Positions 26,481 to 35,384 of a stretch of DNA of 64,000 nucleotides are shown here, one piece after another. The DNA comes from Ancylobacter amanitiformis (GTDB taxonomy: Bacteria > Pseudomonadota > Alphaproteobacteria > Rhizobiales > Xanthobacteraceae): the NCBI RefSeq assembly GCF_030814815.1, contig NZ_JAUSVR010000005.1:1-64000 (forward strand), in the 5' to 3' direction. Position numbers and translations under genes: made by a program. Positions within the stretch are counted from its first letter, which is position 1. Each line of letters opens with the position of its first letter. The notes under the pieces are model-generated. The model was not told the origin of the DNA, ran no database searches, and saw only the letters and a list, made by a program, of their open reading frames with translations.

Positions 26481-27374
26481 ATGACGACGCTGCTCTGCCT
26501 CGGCTTCGGCTATTGCGCCCGGCACTTCGCCGCGCGCCGTGCCGGCGCCTTCGCGCGCATCACCGGCACCGGCCGGAACGATGCCCAACAGGATGGCGTG
26601 GAGATGATCCGTTTCGACGGCGCCGCCTCCCCCGCCCTCCTCGAGGCAGCCCGCGCGGCCGACATCGTGCTGGCCTCCGCCGCGCCCCTTGAGGCGGGCG
26701 ATCCGTTCCTGCCGAGCCTGGGCGCGGCGCTGGCCGCCGGCGCGGGGAAAGGGCCGCTGATCTATCTCTCCACCATCGGTGTCTATGGCGACACGGGCGG
26801 CGGCTGGATCGACGAGAGCGCGCCGACGGATGCCGCGGCGCCCCGCGCGCGGCGGCGTATCGAGGCCGAGGCGGCCTGGCGCGCGCTCGGGCAGGCGGCC
26901 GGCCGGCCGGTCGCCGTACTGCGGCTCGGCGGCATTTACGGGCCCGGCCGCAACGCGCTCGCCGACCTCGCGGCGGGCACCGCCCGCTGCATCGAGCGCG
27001 AGGGCCAGGTGTTCAACCGCATCCATGTCGACGACATTGCCGGCGCGATCGGCGCGGTGATCGACGCCGGTTTCGACGGCATCCTCAATGTGGTGGACGG
27101 CGAGCCCTCGCCCTCCTGCGCGCCGGTCGCCTTTGCCGCGCGGCTGATGGGCCTGCCGGAGCCGCAGCCGATGCCGTTCGAGCAGGCCGCCGCCAGCCTG
27201 TCGCCGATGGCGCTGTCCTTCTGGGCGGACAATCGGCGGGTGCGCAATGACCGCCTGATCGCGCTCACCGGCCCCCTCGCCCATCCCAGTTATCGCGAAG
27301 GGCTTGCCGCGCTGTTCGCCGCTGGCGAGGGCGGTGGTCAGGGCTCGCGGCCCTCCGGGGGTCGCGCGCCATAG
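26481..27374 (+). CDS. NAD(P)-binding epimerase-like SDR protein
   Basis: 297 aa from ATG 26481. Extended-SDR Rossmann fold: LCLGFGYCARHFAARRAG is a variant of the GxxGxxG nucleotide loop, followed by DIVLASAAP and LIYLSTIGVYGDTGGG, which supplies the Ser of the active site. The usual Y-x-x-x-K is not visible: the equivalent place reads RARRRIEAEAAW. The later IHVDDIAGAI and NRRVRNDRL are typical of YeeZ/SDR_a5-like atypical epimerases. Probably a non-catalytic or altered SDR. It starts 25 bases after queG and overlaps the TetR gene tail-to-tail by 37 bases. Confidence 0.82.
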   Translation: MTTLLCLGFGYCARHFAARRAGAFARITGTGRNDAQQDGVEMIRFDGAASPALLEAARAADIVLASAAPLEAGDPFLPSLGAALAAGAGKGPLIYLSTIGVYGDTGGGWIDESAPTDAAAPRARRRIEAEAAWRALGQAAGRPVAVLRLGGIYGPGRNALADLAAGTARCIEREGQVFNRIHVDDIAGAIGAVIDAGFDGILNVVDGEPSPSCAPVAFAARLMGLPEPQPMPFEQAAASLSPMALSFWADNRRVRNDRLIALTGPLAHPSYREGLAALFAAGEGGGQGSRPSGGRAP

Positions 27375-28051
27375 GCGCGCATGAAATTGTCGACCGCATG
27401 CACCACCACCCGATCCACGGTCGCCGCATCGGGCTGCGGCGAGCCGCCGAACAGCATCGGCATGACAATCAGCGCGTGGCAGCCGACGAGGAACTGCCAC
27501 GCCGCGAGTTCGAGGTCGTCGACCCTCAGTTCGCCCGCGGCGCATTTGCCGCGCAGCCAGCCGCACAGCCGCTCCACCCCGGCATCGGGTCCGGCCGAGA
27601 GATAGGTGCGGCCGATTTCCGGCAGCTTCTCGGCAATGCCGACCACCATGCGCACGGTGGCGATGTGCTCCGGGCGGATCATCGCCCGGAGATAAAGATG
27701 GCCGGTCCGGGTCAGCGCCTCGCGCACGTCGGCATCGGGATCCAGCGCGAAACTCTGCTCGGCCGTCTCCTGGCAGACCTCGCTCACCACCGCGGCGAAC
27801 AGCCCCTCCTTGGAGGGAAAATAGACATAGAGAGTGCCCTTCGAGACGCCGGCGGCACGGGCGATCTCGCCCATGCTGGCGCCATCGAACCCGCTCGACA
27901 GGAAAACATCGCGCGCGCCGGCGAGGATCCGCCGCTGCTTGTCCGAATTCGGCCGGCTGCCACCGGTGGCCAGCCCCCCCGCCGCGACGGCGCTCGCCTC
28001 CCCTTCCGGATCGGCGGACATATCGTTTGACGTACTGGTCATGCTGGACAC
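27338..28051 (-). CDS. TetR/AcrR family transcriptional regulator
   Basis: 237 aa. N-terminal HTH at about residues 38-85: RRILAGARDVFLSSGF, then MGEIARAAGVSKGTLYVYF and PSKEGLFAAVV, the classic TetR recognition helix. The C-terminal domain (ADVREALTRTGHLYLRAM...) resembles TetR_C_7/AefR-like groups that sense hydrophobic ligands. The first 35 residues are a low-complexity extension. The target is unknown; a candidate operator lies 130-150 bases upstream at 28183-28199. Convergent overlap of 37 bases with the SDR gene. Confidence 0.92.
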   Translation of the reverse strand: MSSMTSTSNDMSADPEGEASAVAAGGLATGGSRPNSDKQRRILAGARDVFLSSGFDGASMGEIARAAGVSKGTLYVYFPSKEGLFAAVVSEVCQETAEQSFALDPDADVREALTRTGHLYLRAMIRPEHIATVRMVVGIAEKLPEIGRTYLSAGPDAGVERLCGWLRGKCAAGELRVDDLELAAWQFLVGCHALIVMPMLFGGSPQPDAATVDRVVVHAVDNFMRAYGARPPEGREP

Positions 28052-28572
28052 GTTGAGCCGATGGTCAGGGGGCAGGGCAGGGCAGCGTACGGCGACGGTG
28101 GGAAGCGATTCGATCTTTGACGCAACACAGGCGCGATCTCAATGGTTTCCGGAGCGGTCTCCGTACCAGGAATTTATTTTTGACCAAACCGTTCAGTATA
28201 GCTTGCCGGGCGCGGCAATTCGTTCTATCAAATGGGTCATCCGACGGTCCGCTCCTCGGGAGGCTCCCGCAAGCCGCTCGAACTTTCGCGACCGATGGTA
28301 GAGGGAGGGGGCTCATTCCGCCCCCCGGATCCTCCTCCCTCGTCCTCTTCCCGCGTGTTCAAAAAGCTGCGGGCGGCGCAATGCCGTGCCCCGACGCAAG
28401 GACAGCCGGAGGTTCCGCTTGGCGCCGCCGCGCGGTCGGGTTAATGCTGCTGCGCCGGACGCGTCCGGCCTTCCAGCGCGAATCCGGATCGCCATGACCT
28501 CATTTGTCGTCCCTCGCTGCGTGCCCGGCCCCGCTCGGGGTTTTGCGCCGGATGCGTCAGCCCGGACAAATC
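28052..28572. other. 521-base region between tetR and kup
   Basis: No gene is supported. It contains the candidate TetR operator at 28183-28199 and an inverted repeat with GAGGGAGG near 28301 facing CCTCCCTC at 28334-28341. Local GC is lower around 28140-28240 (AATTTATTTTTGACC), as expected for a promoter area. Open frames on either strand lack family-like sequence. Confidence 0.4.
28183..28199. promoter_or_regulatory. candidate TetR operator
   Basis: ACCAAACCGTTCAGTAT lies in an AT-rich patch with TTGACC just upstream. Its minus strand reads ACTGAACGGTTTGGT, an imperfect dyad of the kind bound by AcrR-type TetR regulators. It is between tetR and kup, closer to tetR, so auto-regulation or control of a lost divergent gene are both possible. 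Confidence 0.3.
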
Positions 28573-30456
28573 ATGGCTAAGGGTGTCTCCGTCGGCGGCC
28601 GCTCCGTGCCCTTCGCGGCAGAAGTCGCCGCGCTCGGCGTCGTGTTCGGCGATATCGGCACCAGCCCGCTCTACGCCTTCAAGCAGGGCCTGCTCGCGGT
28701 CGGTGGCGGTGCCGTGAGCGATGCCGACGTGCTCGGCCTGCTCTCGCTGATCACCTGGTCGATCATTCTCTCGGTGACGATCAAATACGTCATGCTGGTG
28801 CTGCGCGCCGACAATGACGGCGAAGGCGGCATCCTCGCGCTCGTCACGCTGCTCGACCTGCACCGCTCGTCGACCGGCAAGCGCCTGTGGCTGCTGGTCG
28901 TCGGCCTGATCGGCGCCGCCATGCTGATCGGCGACGGCGTGCTGACCCCGGCCATGTCCGTGCTCTCGGCGATCGAGGGGCTCGAAGTCATCGCACCGGC
29001 GCTCGATCACTGGATCGTCGCCCTCACCGTGATGGTGGTCCTGGCGGTGTTCCTCTCCCAGCGCGCCGGCACCGACCGCATCGGCGCCTTTTATGGGCCG
29101 GTGATGCTGCTCTGGTTCAGCGCGCTTGGCGGGCTCGGTGTCTATGGCATCGTGCAGGCTCCGCAGGTTCTGTGGGCGCTCGATCCGCAATACGGGGTGG
29201 CGCTGCTGGTCGCCCACCCGTTTCTCTCCGGCGCGGTGCTGGGTGCCACCTTCCTCGCCATCACCGGCGGCGAGGCGCTCTATGCCGATCTCGGCCATTT
29301 CGGCCGGCCGGTCATCACGCGGGCCTGGCTGTTCGTGGCGATGCCGGCGCTGCTGCTCAATTATTACGGGCAGGGCGCCAACGTGCTGGTGCACCGCGAA
29401 GCGGTGCGCAATCCGTTCTACGACCTCTCGCCCGATCCGCTCGACCTGCCGCTGCTGATCCTGGCCGCCTGCGCCACCGTGATCGCCTCGCAGGCCATCA
29501 TCACCGGCGTGTTCTCGCTCGCCAAGCAGGCCATCGAGCTTGGCTACCTGCCGCCGATGCGCATCAGCTACACCAGCGAGCACAACGATCAGCACATCTA
29601 TATCGGCCGGCTGAACTGGATCATGATGCTGGCCTGCGCCGCCATCGTCGTGTCGTTCGGCTCGTCGGACCGGCTGGCCTCGGCCTATGGCATCGCGGTC
29701 GCCATGGCGATGGTGGCGACGACGGTGCTGTTCGTCGCCTATGTCAAGCGCAGCTGGAACTGGCCGCTGCCGGCGCTGATCGGGCTGGCCGGCGGGCTGG
29801 CCGTCATCGACATATCCTTCGCCGCCGCCAATCTCACCAAGCTGCACGATGGCGGCTGGCTGCCCGTCACCATTGCCGCCATCGTGCTGGTGGTCATGGT
29901 GTCGTGGCGGCGCGGGCTGGAAGGGCTGGGCCTGCAGCAGCGGCGCTTCACCGAGCCGCTCGACGATTTCATCGCCCGCGGCAAGCCGCCGGCCTGCGCG
30001 GTGAGCCCGCGCACCGCCATCTTCCTGTCGCGTGGCGGCGCGGTGACGCCCGTGGCGCTGGGGCGCCTGTCGGACCTGCTCAACATCCAGTTCAGCAAGG
30101 CGGTGATCGTCTCGGTGTGGATCGCTTCGCGCCCGCGCGTGGCGGTGGACGAGCGGGTGCGCGTCACATCGCTCGATCCCGTGCATGTGCGGGTGGACGT
30201 GCGCTTCGGCTACATGCAGCAGATCGACGTGCCCTCGGTGCTCGGCCCGGCGCTCTACGCGCAGGGCATCGACCCCGACGATGCGGTCTACGTGATCGGC
30301 CATGAGCGGGTGATTCCGCCGGAGGAGATCCGCGGCGTTCGTGACGTGCTGGCCCATGTCTTCGCCTTCCTCGCCCGCAACGCGGAGCGCTCGGTCGACC
30401 GCTTCGGGCTGCCGCGCCCGCGCACCATCGAGATCGGCTATCCGGTCCGGCTGTAA
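28573..30456 (+). CDS. kup: potassium transporter Kup
   Basis: 627 aa from ATG 28573; ATG 28552 would add seven residues. Potassium-proton symporter of the inner membrane (KUP/HAK/KT family). The signature VFGDIGTSPLYAFK appears near residue 22, with about twelve membrane segments between residues 15 and 460 and the hydrophilic C-terminal domain from 460 on (AIFLSRGGAVTPVALG ... HVFAFLARNAERSVDRFGLP). GDGVLTPAMSVLSA and GGEALYADLGHFG are further conserved blocks. Full length. No regulatory site recognised in front. Confidence 0.97.
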   Translation: MAKGVSVGGRSVPFAAEVAALGVVFGDIGTSPLYAFKQGLLAVGGGAVSDADVLGLLSLITWSIILSVTIKYVMLVLRADNDGEGGILALVTLLDLHRSSTGKRLWLLVVGLIGAAMLIGDGVLTPAMSVLSAIEGLEVIAPALDHWIVALTVMVVLAVFLSQRAGTDRIGAFYGPVMLLWFSALGGLGVYGIVQAPQVLWALDPQYGVALLVAHPFLSGAVLGATFLAITGGEALYADLGHFGRPVITRAWLFVAMPALLLNYYGQGANVLVHREAVRNPFYDLSPDPLDLPLLILAACATVIASQAIITGVFSLAKQAIELGYLPPMRISYTSEHNDQHIYIGRLNWIMMLACAAIVVSFGSSDRLASAYGIAVAMAMVATTVLFVAYVKRSWNWPLPALIGLAGGLAVIDISFAAANLTKLHDGGWLPVTIAAIVLVVMVSWRRGLEGLGLQQRRFTEPLDDFIARGKPPACAVSPRTAIFLSRGGAVTPVALGRLSDLLNIQFSKAVIVSVWIASRPRVAVDERVRVTSLDPVHVRVDVRFGYMQQIDVPSVLGPALYAQGIDPDDAVYVIGHERVIPPEEIRGVRDVLAHVFAFLARNAERSVDRFGLPRPRTIEIGYPVRL

Positions 30457-30685
30457 TCGCGCGCCGGCGGCGGCTCGATCACGGCCGCGCGATCCGCGCG
30501 CCGAGGCCATGCCTTCGCCGCTATCCCGGCCAACAAGCCGCCGCACCCGGCGCGGCGACGGGGCCGCACACGCGGCAGGGGCGATGACACCGCCGAGACA
30601 TGCGGGCGCGGTTTCGAAAGGGCTCAAGGTCTGGTAGGCCTGCCGGGACCGTCCTGGGTGCGGAGACGATGATGGTGATTGTGCG
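30457..30685. other. spacer between kup and the YbhN-like gene
   Basis: 229 GC-rich bases with no supported gene, RNA or clear hairpin. Confidence 0.35.
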
Positions 30686-31768
30686 ATGAACGGGCTGAAG
30701 GCGGTTTTCGGCTGGCTGCGCCAACGCGTCGGCTGGCATGCGCTCGGCCTGGTGGCCAGCCTGGTCATCATCGGCATCGCCGCGGTCGTGCTGTTCCGGA
30801 TGCTGCGCGGCATCCATCTGGGCGAGGTGTTCGACGCGCTCGCCGACACCGATCCCTGGCGCGTGGCGCTCGCCGCGCTGTTCGTGGCCGGCGCCTATTT
30901 CACCCTCACCTTCTATGACTGGTTCGCGCTGCGCACCATTGGCCGGCCGAACGTTCCCTACCGGGTGGCCGCGCTCGCCTCGTTCACCTCCTATTCGATC
31001 GGCCATAATCTCGGCTTCTCCGCCTTCACCGGCGGCACGGTGCGCTACCGCATCTATTCCGCCCACGGGCTGGGCGCGATCGACGTGGCCAAGCTGTGCT
31101 TCATCACCGGCCTCACCTTCTGGCTCGGCAACATCGCCATTCTCGGCCTTGGCATCACCGTCGAGCCGTGGGCGGCGAGCGCGGTGGACCAGCTGCCGGC
31201 CTGGATCAACCGGCTGATCGGCCTCGCGCTGCTGACGAGCCTTGCCGGCTACATTGTGTGGGTCGGCCTCAAGCCCCGCCGCATCGGCATCGGCAAGGGC
31301 CACTGGACGGTGACACTGCCGGGCTCGAAGCTCACCGCGCTGCAGATCGGCATCGGCATTATCGACCTCTCCTTCTGCGCGGCGGCGATGTATGTGCTGA
31401 TGCCGGAGGCGCCGTTCATCGACCCGATCGCGCTCGGCGTGGTGTTCATCTCGGCGACGCTGCTCGGTTTTGCCAGCCACGCGCCGGGCGGGCTCGGCGT
31501 GTTCGACGCCGCCATGCTGGTGGCGCTGCCGCAGTTCGAGACGGAATCGCTGCTGGGCGCGCTGCTGCTGCTGCGGCTGCTCTATTACGTGACGCCCTTC
31601 GCCCTGGCGCTCATCCTGCTGGGCGTGCGCGAATTGCTGGTGAACCGCACCCGCCGCCGCGCCGCGCCGTGCGAGCCCGAGATTCCCATCGACCCGCTGG
31701 CCGAGATGCCGGTGCTGCAGGATGACGACGAGCCCGTGAAGGAAGCCGCCGCGCGCCGCCGCGCGTGA
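30686..31768 (+). CDS. YbhN/UPF0104 (LPG synthase TM region) membrane protein
   Basis: 360 aa with about eight membrane segments and a hydrophilic, acidic then basic tail (DDDEPVKEAAARRRA). TSYSIGHNLGFSAFTGGTVRYR and SHAPGGLGVFDAAML are the two conserved blocks of the lysylphosphatidylglycerol synthase TM region family (flippase-like domain of MprF). The C-terminal aminoacyl-transferase domain is missing, so it is a stand-alone flippase-type protein; lipid transport is inferred from the family, the substrate is unknown. No operon partner on either side. Confidence 0.88.
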   Translation: MNGLKAVFGWLRQRVGWHALGLVASLVIIGIAAVVLFRMLRGIHLGEVFDALADTDPWRVALAALFVAGAYFTLTFYDWFALRTIGRPNVPYRVAALASFTSYSIGHNLGFSAFTGGTVRYRIYSAHGLGAIDVAKLCFITGLTFWLGNIAILGLGITVEPWAASAVDQLPAWINRLIGLALLTSLAGYIVWVGLKPRRIGIGKGHWTVTLPGSKLTALQIGIGIIDLSFCAAAMYVLMPEAPFIDPIALGVVFISATLLGFASHAPGGLGVFDAAMLVALPQFETESLLGALLLLRLLYYVTPFALALILLGVRELLVNRTRRRAAPCEPEIPIDPLAEMPVLQDDDEPVKEAAARRRA

Positions 31769-31802
31769 ACGGCCGCGCCGGAGCGCAGCGCGCCGGCCCC
31801 TG

Positions 31803-32408
31803 TCAGGGCAGCAAAGACGGCACGAGGCTGTCCATCAGGCCGCCGGGCACCCGCGTCACCTTCACGCCCTTGGGCAGCTTGAAGATGGCCGGATCCTGCG
31901 TGCGGCGCTCAAGCGTCTCGGCCTCGAAGATCAGCGTCTTCTTGCCATTCACGTCCGCCACCGCCCGGAGCGTGATCCCGTCCTCGGTAACGCAGCTGTC
32001 GATCAGCGTGCCGGAGCGCTTTTCCTGCGCGCGCCAGACGTCGCAGGGCTGGCCGGCCACGATGTCGACGCCGGTGCGGGTGCCCTGACCGCCCATGTCG
32101 ACCACCGCGAAATCGGCCGGCATCGCCATGTCGATCGCCATCCGGTCGAGACCGGGCAGCGACGCCATCACCAGCATGCGGTTGCGCGTGAAGTCGATGA
32201 GGCCGGTAAACGTGCCAGGCACGCCGAGCTGTTCGAGTTCGACCCGCATCCAGCCATGGCTGTGCGCCAGCGACAGGCGGGCACGCTCGGCGGTGCGGGC
32301 GGTGAGGTTGTAGTCGACCGCCGGGCGCGGCACCGGTTCACCGGCGAACGCCCCGCAAACCGGTATTGCGACGATAAGGGCGACGATCGCCAGCCCGTTC
32401 CTGCCCAT
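31803..32408 (-). CDS. secreted protein, DUF4412-like
   Basis: 201 aa from ATG 32408; ATG 32429 is an alternative. Signal peptide GLAIVALIVAIPVCGAFA with cleavage likely after FAG or FA. The mature part is mostly beta: DYNLTARTAERARLSL, FTGLIDFTRNRMLVM, then DIVAGQPCDVWRAQ and DSCVTEDGITLRA, with two cysteines, ending PAIFKLPKGVKVTRVP. The ending pattern (x-F-x-x-P-x-G-x-x) is typical of DUF4412-like lipoprotein-localisation-fold proteins of the periplasm. Function unknown. Convergent with the YbhN-like gene. Confidence 0.7.
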   Translation of the reverse strand: MGRNGLAIVALIVAIPVCGAFAGEPVPRPAVDYNLTARTAERARLSLAHSHGWMRVELEQLGVPGTFTGLIDFTRNRMLVMASLPGLDRMAIDMAMPADFAVVDMGGQGTRTGVDIVAGQPCDVWRAQEKRSGTLIDSCVTEDGITLRAVADVNGKKTLIFEAETLERRTQDPAIFKLPKGVKVTRVPGGLMDSLVPSLLP

Positions 32409-32818
32409 CACTGCCCTGCCCCACGCCACGCGTCGTCGTCTCAGCTTCCGGACCGTCGGATACGTCCCGCACCCCGGCTCGACAGCCCGACAGGACCAGC
32501 TACCGCACGGTTATCGCGACCTTTATAGGGCAAACGTGATCAAATCTGTCGAACAGCGGCCCGTCGCGCCCACATTTTGTCATGTTCCAAAATGGCCGTC
32601 CACGGCGCGCCCGCCGTGTCGATCCTCGCCATGGCCATGCATGCCGCCATCAACAGCAGCGTGCGATCGTCGTCACATGGAAGCCGAAGGACTGTAGCAT
32701 AAGCGGCAGATTCACCCTTCCCTTCGCCAGGCCCGGCCGCCATATGCGGCGGAACGGGACGGAGGGGCGCTACCACCACGCCGTTACGATGCCGATACCT
32801 GGCAGGAAGCGATCCAGC
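32409..32818. other. 410-base region ahead of phoR
   Basis: Divergent spacer between the secreted protein gene and phoR. The plus strand is open in the phoR frame from 32582, but this part is Arg/His-rich and non-conserved. A single TGTCAT-like half-site is present near 32579, without the 11-base repetition of a Pho box. No gene or RNA is supported. Confidence 0.4.
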
Positions 32819-34135
32819 ATGGCTCTCGGAGATTCGAGCCGGTTCATCGAAGACAATCTGTGGGAGCGCCTGGCCGGCGCCCGCTGGATTCTGGCTGCCG
32901 CGTGGCTCGGTCTCGGGGGCGCGGTCTGGACGGATGCGCTCGCCCTCATGCCGGCCATCGGCCTCGGCGCGCTGATCCTGGTGGCGGCGGGCGTATCGGC
33001 GCGGCGGCGCCCGGTAGCGGCCGCGCTGGCCCGGCTGACCAACGAGCCCAAGCCGCTGCGGCTGGGCGGCGAGGATCGGCTCACCGCCCTGGTGCGCGCG
33101 CTGCCCGATGCCGCGTTGCTGCTCGACCCGCGCGGCACGGTGGTGGTGGCCAATCTCCGCGCCTCCGGCGTCGTCGCCAGCGCCCGGGTCGGCGACCCGG
33201 TTTCCTTCGCCGTGCGCGTGCCGGAAGTGCTGGAGGCAATCCGCGCCGCCACCGCCGACGGCGTCGCCCGCCGCATCGAATTCGCCGAGCGCGTGCCACT
33301 GGACCGCTGGCTGCGCGCCGATATCGTGCCGGTACGCTCGGGCGAAGGGCGCGGCACCGCCACGGAAGCCGTGCTGCTCGGCTTCACGGACCTCACCGCC
33401 CAGCGACGGGTGGAGCAGATGCGGGTCGACTTCATCGCCAATGCCAGCCATGAGCTGCGCACCCCGCTCGCCTCGCTCTCCGGCTTTATCGAGACCCTGC
33501 AGGGCCCCGCCCGCAACGATGCCGGCGCGCGCGAACGGTTCCTGAAGATCATGGGCGAGCAGGCGCGGCGCATGTCGCGGCTCATCGACGACCTGCTCTC
33601 GCTGTCGCGCATCGAGATGAACGCGCATCTGCGCCCGGAGACCAAGGTCGATGTCACCGCGGTGCTCAGCCATGTGCGCGATGCGCTGGGGCCGCTCGGG
33701 CGCGAGCGGGGCGTGGAGATCGCCCTCGAGCACCCGCCCCAGCCCGTCGCCGTCCTTGGCGACCGCGACGAGCTTTTTCGGGTGTTCGAGAACCTGGTGG
33801 AGAACGCGCTGAAATATGGCGGCGCGGCCGGACGGGTGGAGATCGGCATCGTGCGCGAGGGCTCCGATGTCGTCATATCCGTGCGCGACTACGGCCCGGG
33901 CATCGCCCCCGAGCATGTGCCCCGGCTCACGGAACGCTTCTACCGGGTGGACACCGCCCATTCGCGCGAGCAGGGTGGAACCGGGCTCGGACTTGCCATC
34001 GTCAAGCACATCGTCGCCCGCCACCGCGGCCGGCTCGGCATCGAGAGCACGCCGGGCGAAGGATCGACCTTTTCGGTAAGACTGTCCGCCCTCCCCGTCG
34101 ACGACAGGAAAACCACAACACTCTCAAGGCCTTGA
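32819..34135 (+). CDS. phoR: phosphate regulon sensor histidine kinase PhoR
   Basis: 438 aa from ATG 32819 (AGGAAG upstream). Two N-terminal membrane segments (about residues 20-62), a PAS-like domain (ALVRALPDAALLLDPRGTVVVAN), then the kinase: H-box FIANASHELRTPLASLSGF near residue 205, N-box NLVENALKYG, G1 DYGPGIAPEH and G2 GGTGLGLAIVKH. Phosphorylates PhoB when phosphate is scarce; PstSCAB and PhoU keep it off when phosphate is plentiful. First gene of the cluster; the Pho box follows its stop, so phoR itself has a separate promoter. Confidence 0.95.
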   Translation: MALGDSSRFIEDNLWERLAGARWILAAAWLGLGGAVWTDALALMPAIGLGALILVAAGVSARRRPVAAALARLTNEPKPLRLGGEDRLTALVRALPDAALLLDPRGTVVVANLRASGVVASARVGDPVSFAVRVPEVLEAIRAATADGVARRIEFAERVPLDRWLRADIVPVRSGEGRGTATEAVLLGFTDLTAQRRVEQMRVDFIANASHELRTPLASLSGFIETLQGPARNDAGARERFLKIMGEQARRMSRLIDDLLSLSRIEMNAHLRPETKVDVTAVLSHVRDALGPLGRERGVEIALEHPPQPVAVLGDRDELFRVFENLVENALKYGGAAGRVEIGIVREGSDVVISVRDYGPGIAPEHVPRLTERFYRVDTAHSREQGGTGLGLAIVKHIVARHRGRLGIESTPGEGSTFSVRLSALPVDDRKTTTLSRP

Positions 34136-34136
34136 A

Positions 34137-34192
34137 GCGTCATCAAGGTGTCATTGCGGCGTCATAGAACCTTGGCGCCGGGGGGGTACATA
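34137..34192 (+). promoter_or_regulatory. triple Pho box and promoter of pstS
   Basis: Three 7-base repeats with an 11-base period: GCGTCAT at 34137, GTGTCAT at 34148 and GCGTCAT at 34159, with a weaker CCTTGGC at 34170. They match the PhoB half-site CTGTCAT. A -10 box TACATA lies at 34187-34192, with the fourth half-site in the place of the -35. PhoB-dependent start near 34199. The first repeat begins two bases after the phoR stop. Confidence 0.85.
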
Positions 34193-34292
34193 ACCCGGTG
34201 TGAATGTGATCCACCGCCCCCGGCCAAAGGCGCTCCCCCAGGTCATGCGACCCGGCGGGTTCCGCCCGTCTCCCGAAACAAGGAGAAGACCC

Positions 34293-35330
34293 TTGAAACT
34301 GACCCGCATCCTCAGCGCCGCTGCGCTGACCTTCGGCCTTTCCAGCGCCGCTTTCGCTGCCGACATCACCGGCGCCGGCGCCACTTTCCCCGCCCCGGTC
34401 TATCAGGCATGGGCTGTCGCCTATAAGGACAAGTCCGGCACGGGCCTGAACTACCAGTCGATCGGCTCGGGCGCCGGCCAGACCCAGATCTTCAACCGCA
34501 CCGTCGATTTCGGCGCTTCGGACGCTCCGGTGGCGGGTGACAAGCTCGCCGCCCAGAAGCTGCTGCAGTTCCCGGCCGTGATCGGTTCGGTCGTCGCGAT
34601 CGTCAATCTCGACGGCATCGCCGCCAACCAGCTCAACCTCACCGGTCCGGTCCTTGCCGACATCTATCTCGGCAAGATCACCAAGTGGAACGACCCGAAG
34701 ATCGCCGCCCTGAATAAGGGCTCGCAGCTGCCGGATCTGGCCATCGTTCCGGTCTATCGTTCGGACGGATCGGGCACCACCTTCGTGTTCGCCAGCTACC
34801 TTTCCGCCGTGAGCCCCGAGTGGAAGTCGAATGTCGGCGCTGCGACCTCGGTCCAGTGGCCGGCCGGCGCGGGCGGCAAGGGCAATGAAGGCGTTGCCGG
34901 CACCGTCAAGAACACCAAGGGCGCGATCGGTTACGTCGAGTACATCTACGCGTCGTCGAACAGCCTGATCACCACCCAGCTGCAGAACAAGGCCGGCAAG
35001 TTCGTCGCGCCGACGGTGCCCTCCTTCCAGGCGGCTGCCGCGAATGCGGATTGGGCCGGCGCCAAGGACTTCGCCGCCTCGATGATCGACACCCCCGGCG
35101 AGACCACCTGGCCGATCACGTCGGCGACCTTCATCCTGCTGCCGAAGGAGCCGAAGTCCGGCCCGCAGGCCGCCGAGGTGATCAAGTTCTTCGACTGGGC
35201 CTTCAAGGATGGCGGCGCCATCGCCGAGAAGCTGCACTACATCCCGCTCCCGGCCGATGTCGCGAACCGCGTTCGCGAAGCCTGGAAGACGGAAGTGAAG
35301 TTCGACGGCAAGCCCGTCTGGATGAACTGA
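34293..35330 (+). CDS. pstS: phosphate ABC transporter substrate-binding protein PstS
   Basis: 345 aa. Start is TTG at 34293: AAGGAG at 34280-34285 is at ideal distance and the protein then begins directly with its signal peptide (KLTRILSAAALTFGLSSAAFA, cleavage before ADITGAG). Periplasmic, binds inorganic phosphate with high affinity and delivers it to PstCA. GAGATFPAPVYQAW, YQSIGSGAGQTQIF and RSDGSGTTFVFASYL are the phosphate-binding loops. An ATG in frame at 34200 would place an unrelated leader ahead of the signal peptide. Induced through the Pho box. Confidence 0.96.
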   Translation: MKLTRILSAAALTFGLSSAAFAADITGAGATFPAPVYQAWAVAYKDKSGTGLNYQSIGSGAGQTQIFNRTVDFGASDAPVAGDKLAAQKLLQFPAVIGSVVAIVNLDGIAANQLNLTGPVLADIYLGKITKWNDPKIAALNKGSQLPDLAIVPVYRSDGSGTTFVFASYLSAVSPEWKSNVGAATSVQWPAGAGGKGNEGVAGTVKNTKGAIGYVEYIYASSNSLITTQLQNKAGKFVAPTVPSFQAAAANADWAGAKDFAASMIDTPGETTWPITSATFILLPKEPKSGPQAAEVIKFFDWAFKDGGAIAEKLHYIPLPADVANRVREAWKTEVKFDGKPVWMN

Positions 35331-35351
35331 TCGTTCTCCGATCCAGCAAAA

Positions 35352-35384
35352 AGAGGGGCGGCCGTTTCGGCGGCCGTCCCTTCT
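35352..35384 (+). terminator. hairpin between pstS and pstC
   Basis: AGAGGGGCGGCCG at 35352-35364 faces CGGCCGTCCCTTCT at 35371-35384 with one bulge. It starts 22 bases behind the pstS stop and has only a short T-stretch. In abundant binding-protein operons such hairpins stabilise the first message and reduce read-through to the membrane genes. Confidence 0.6.

Noticed and set aside
28441-30849. 802-codon open frame on the minus strand
   Set aside because: It is antisense to kup. Its His/Arg/Gly/Ala-rich composition is what GC-biased codons give when read backwards, and no family motif is visible.
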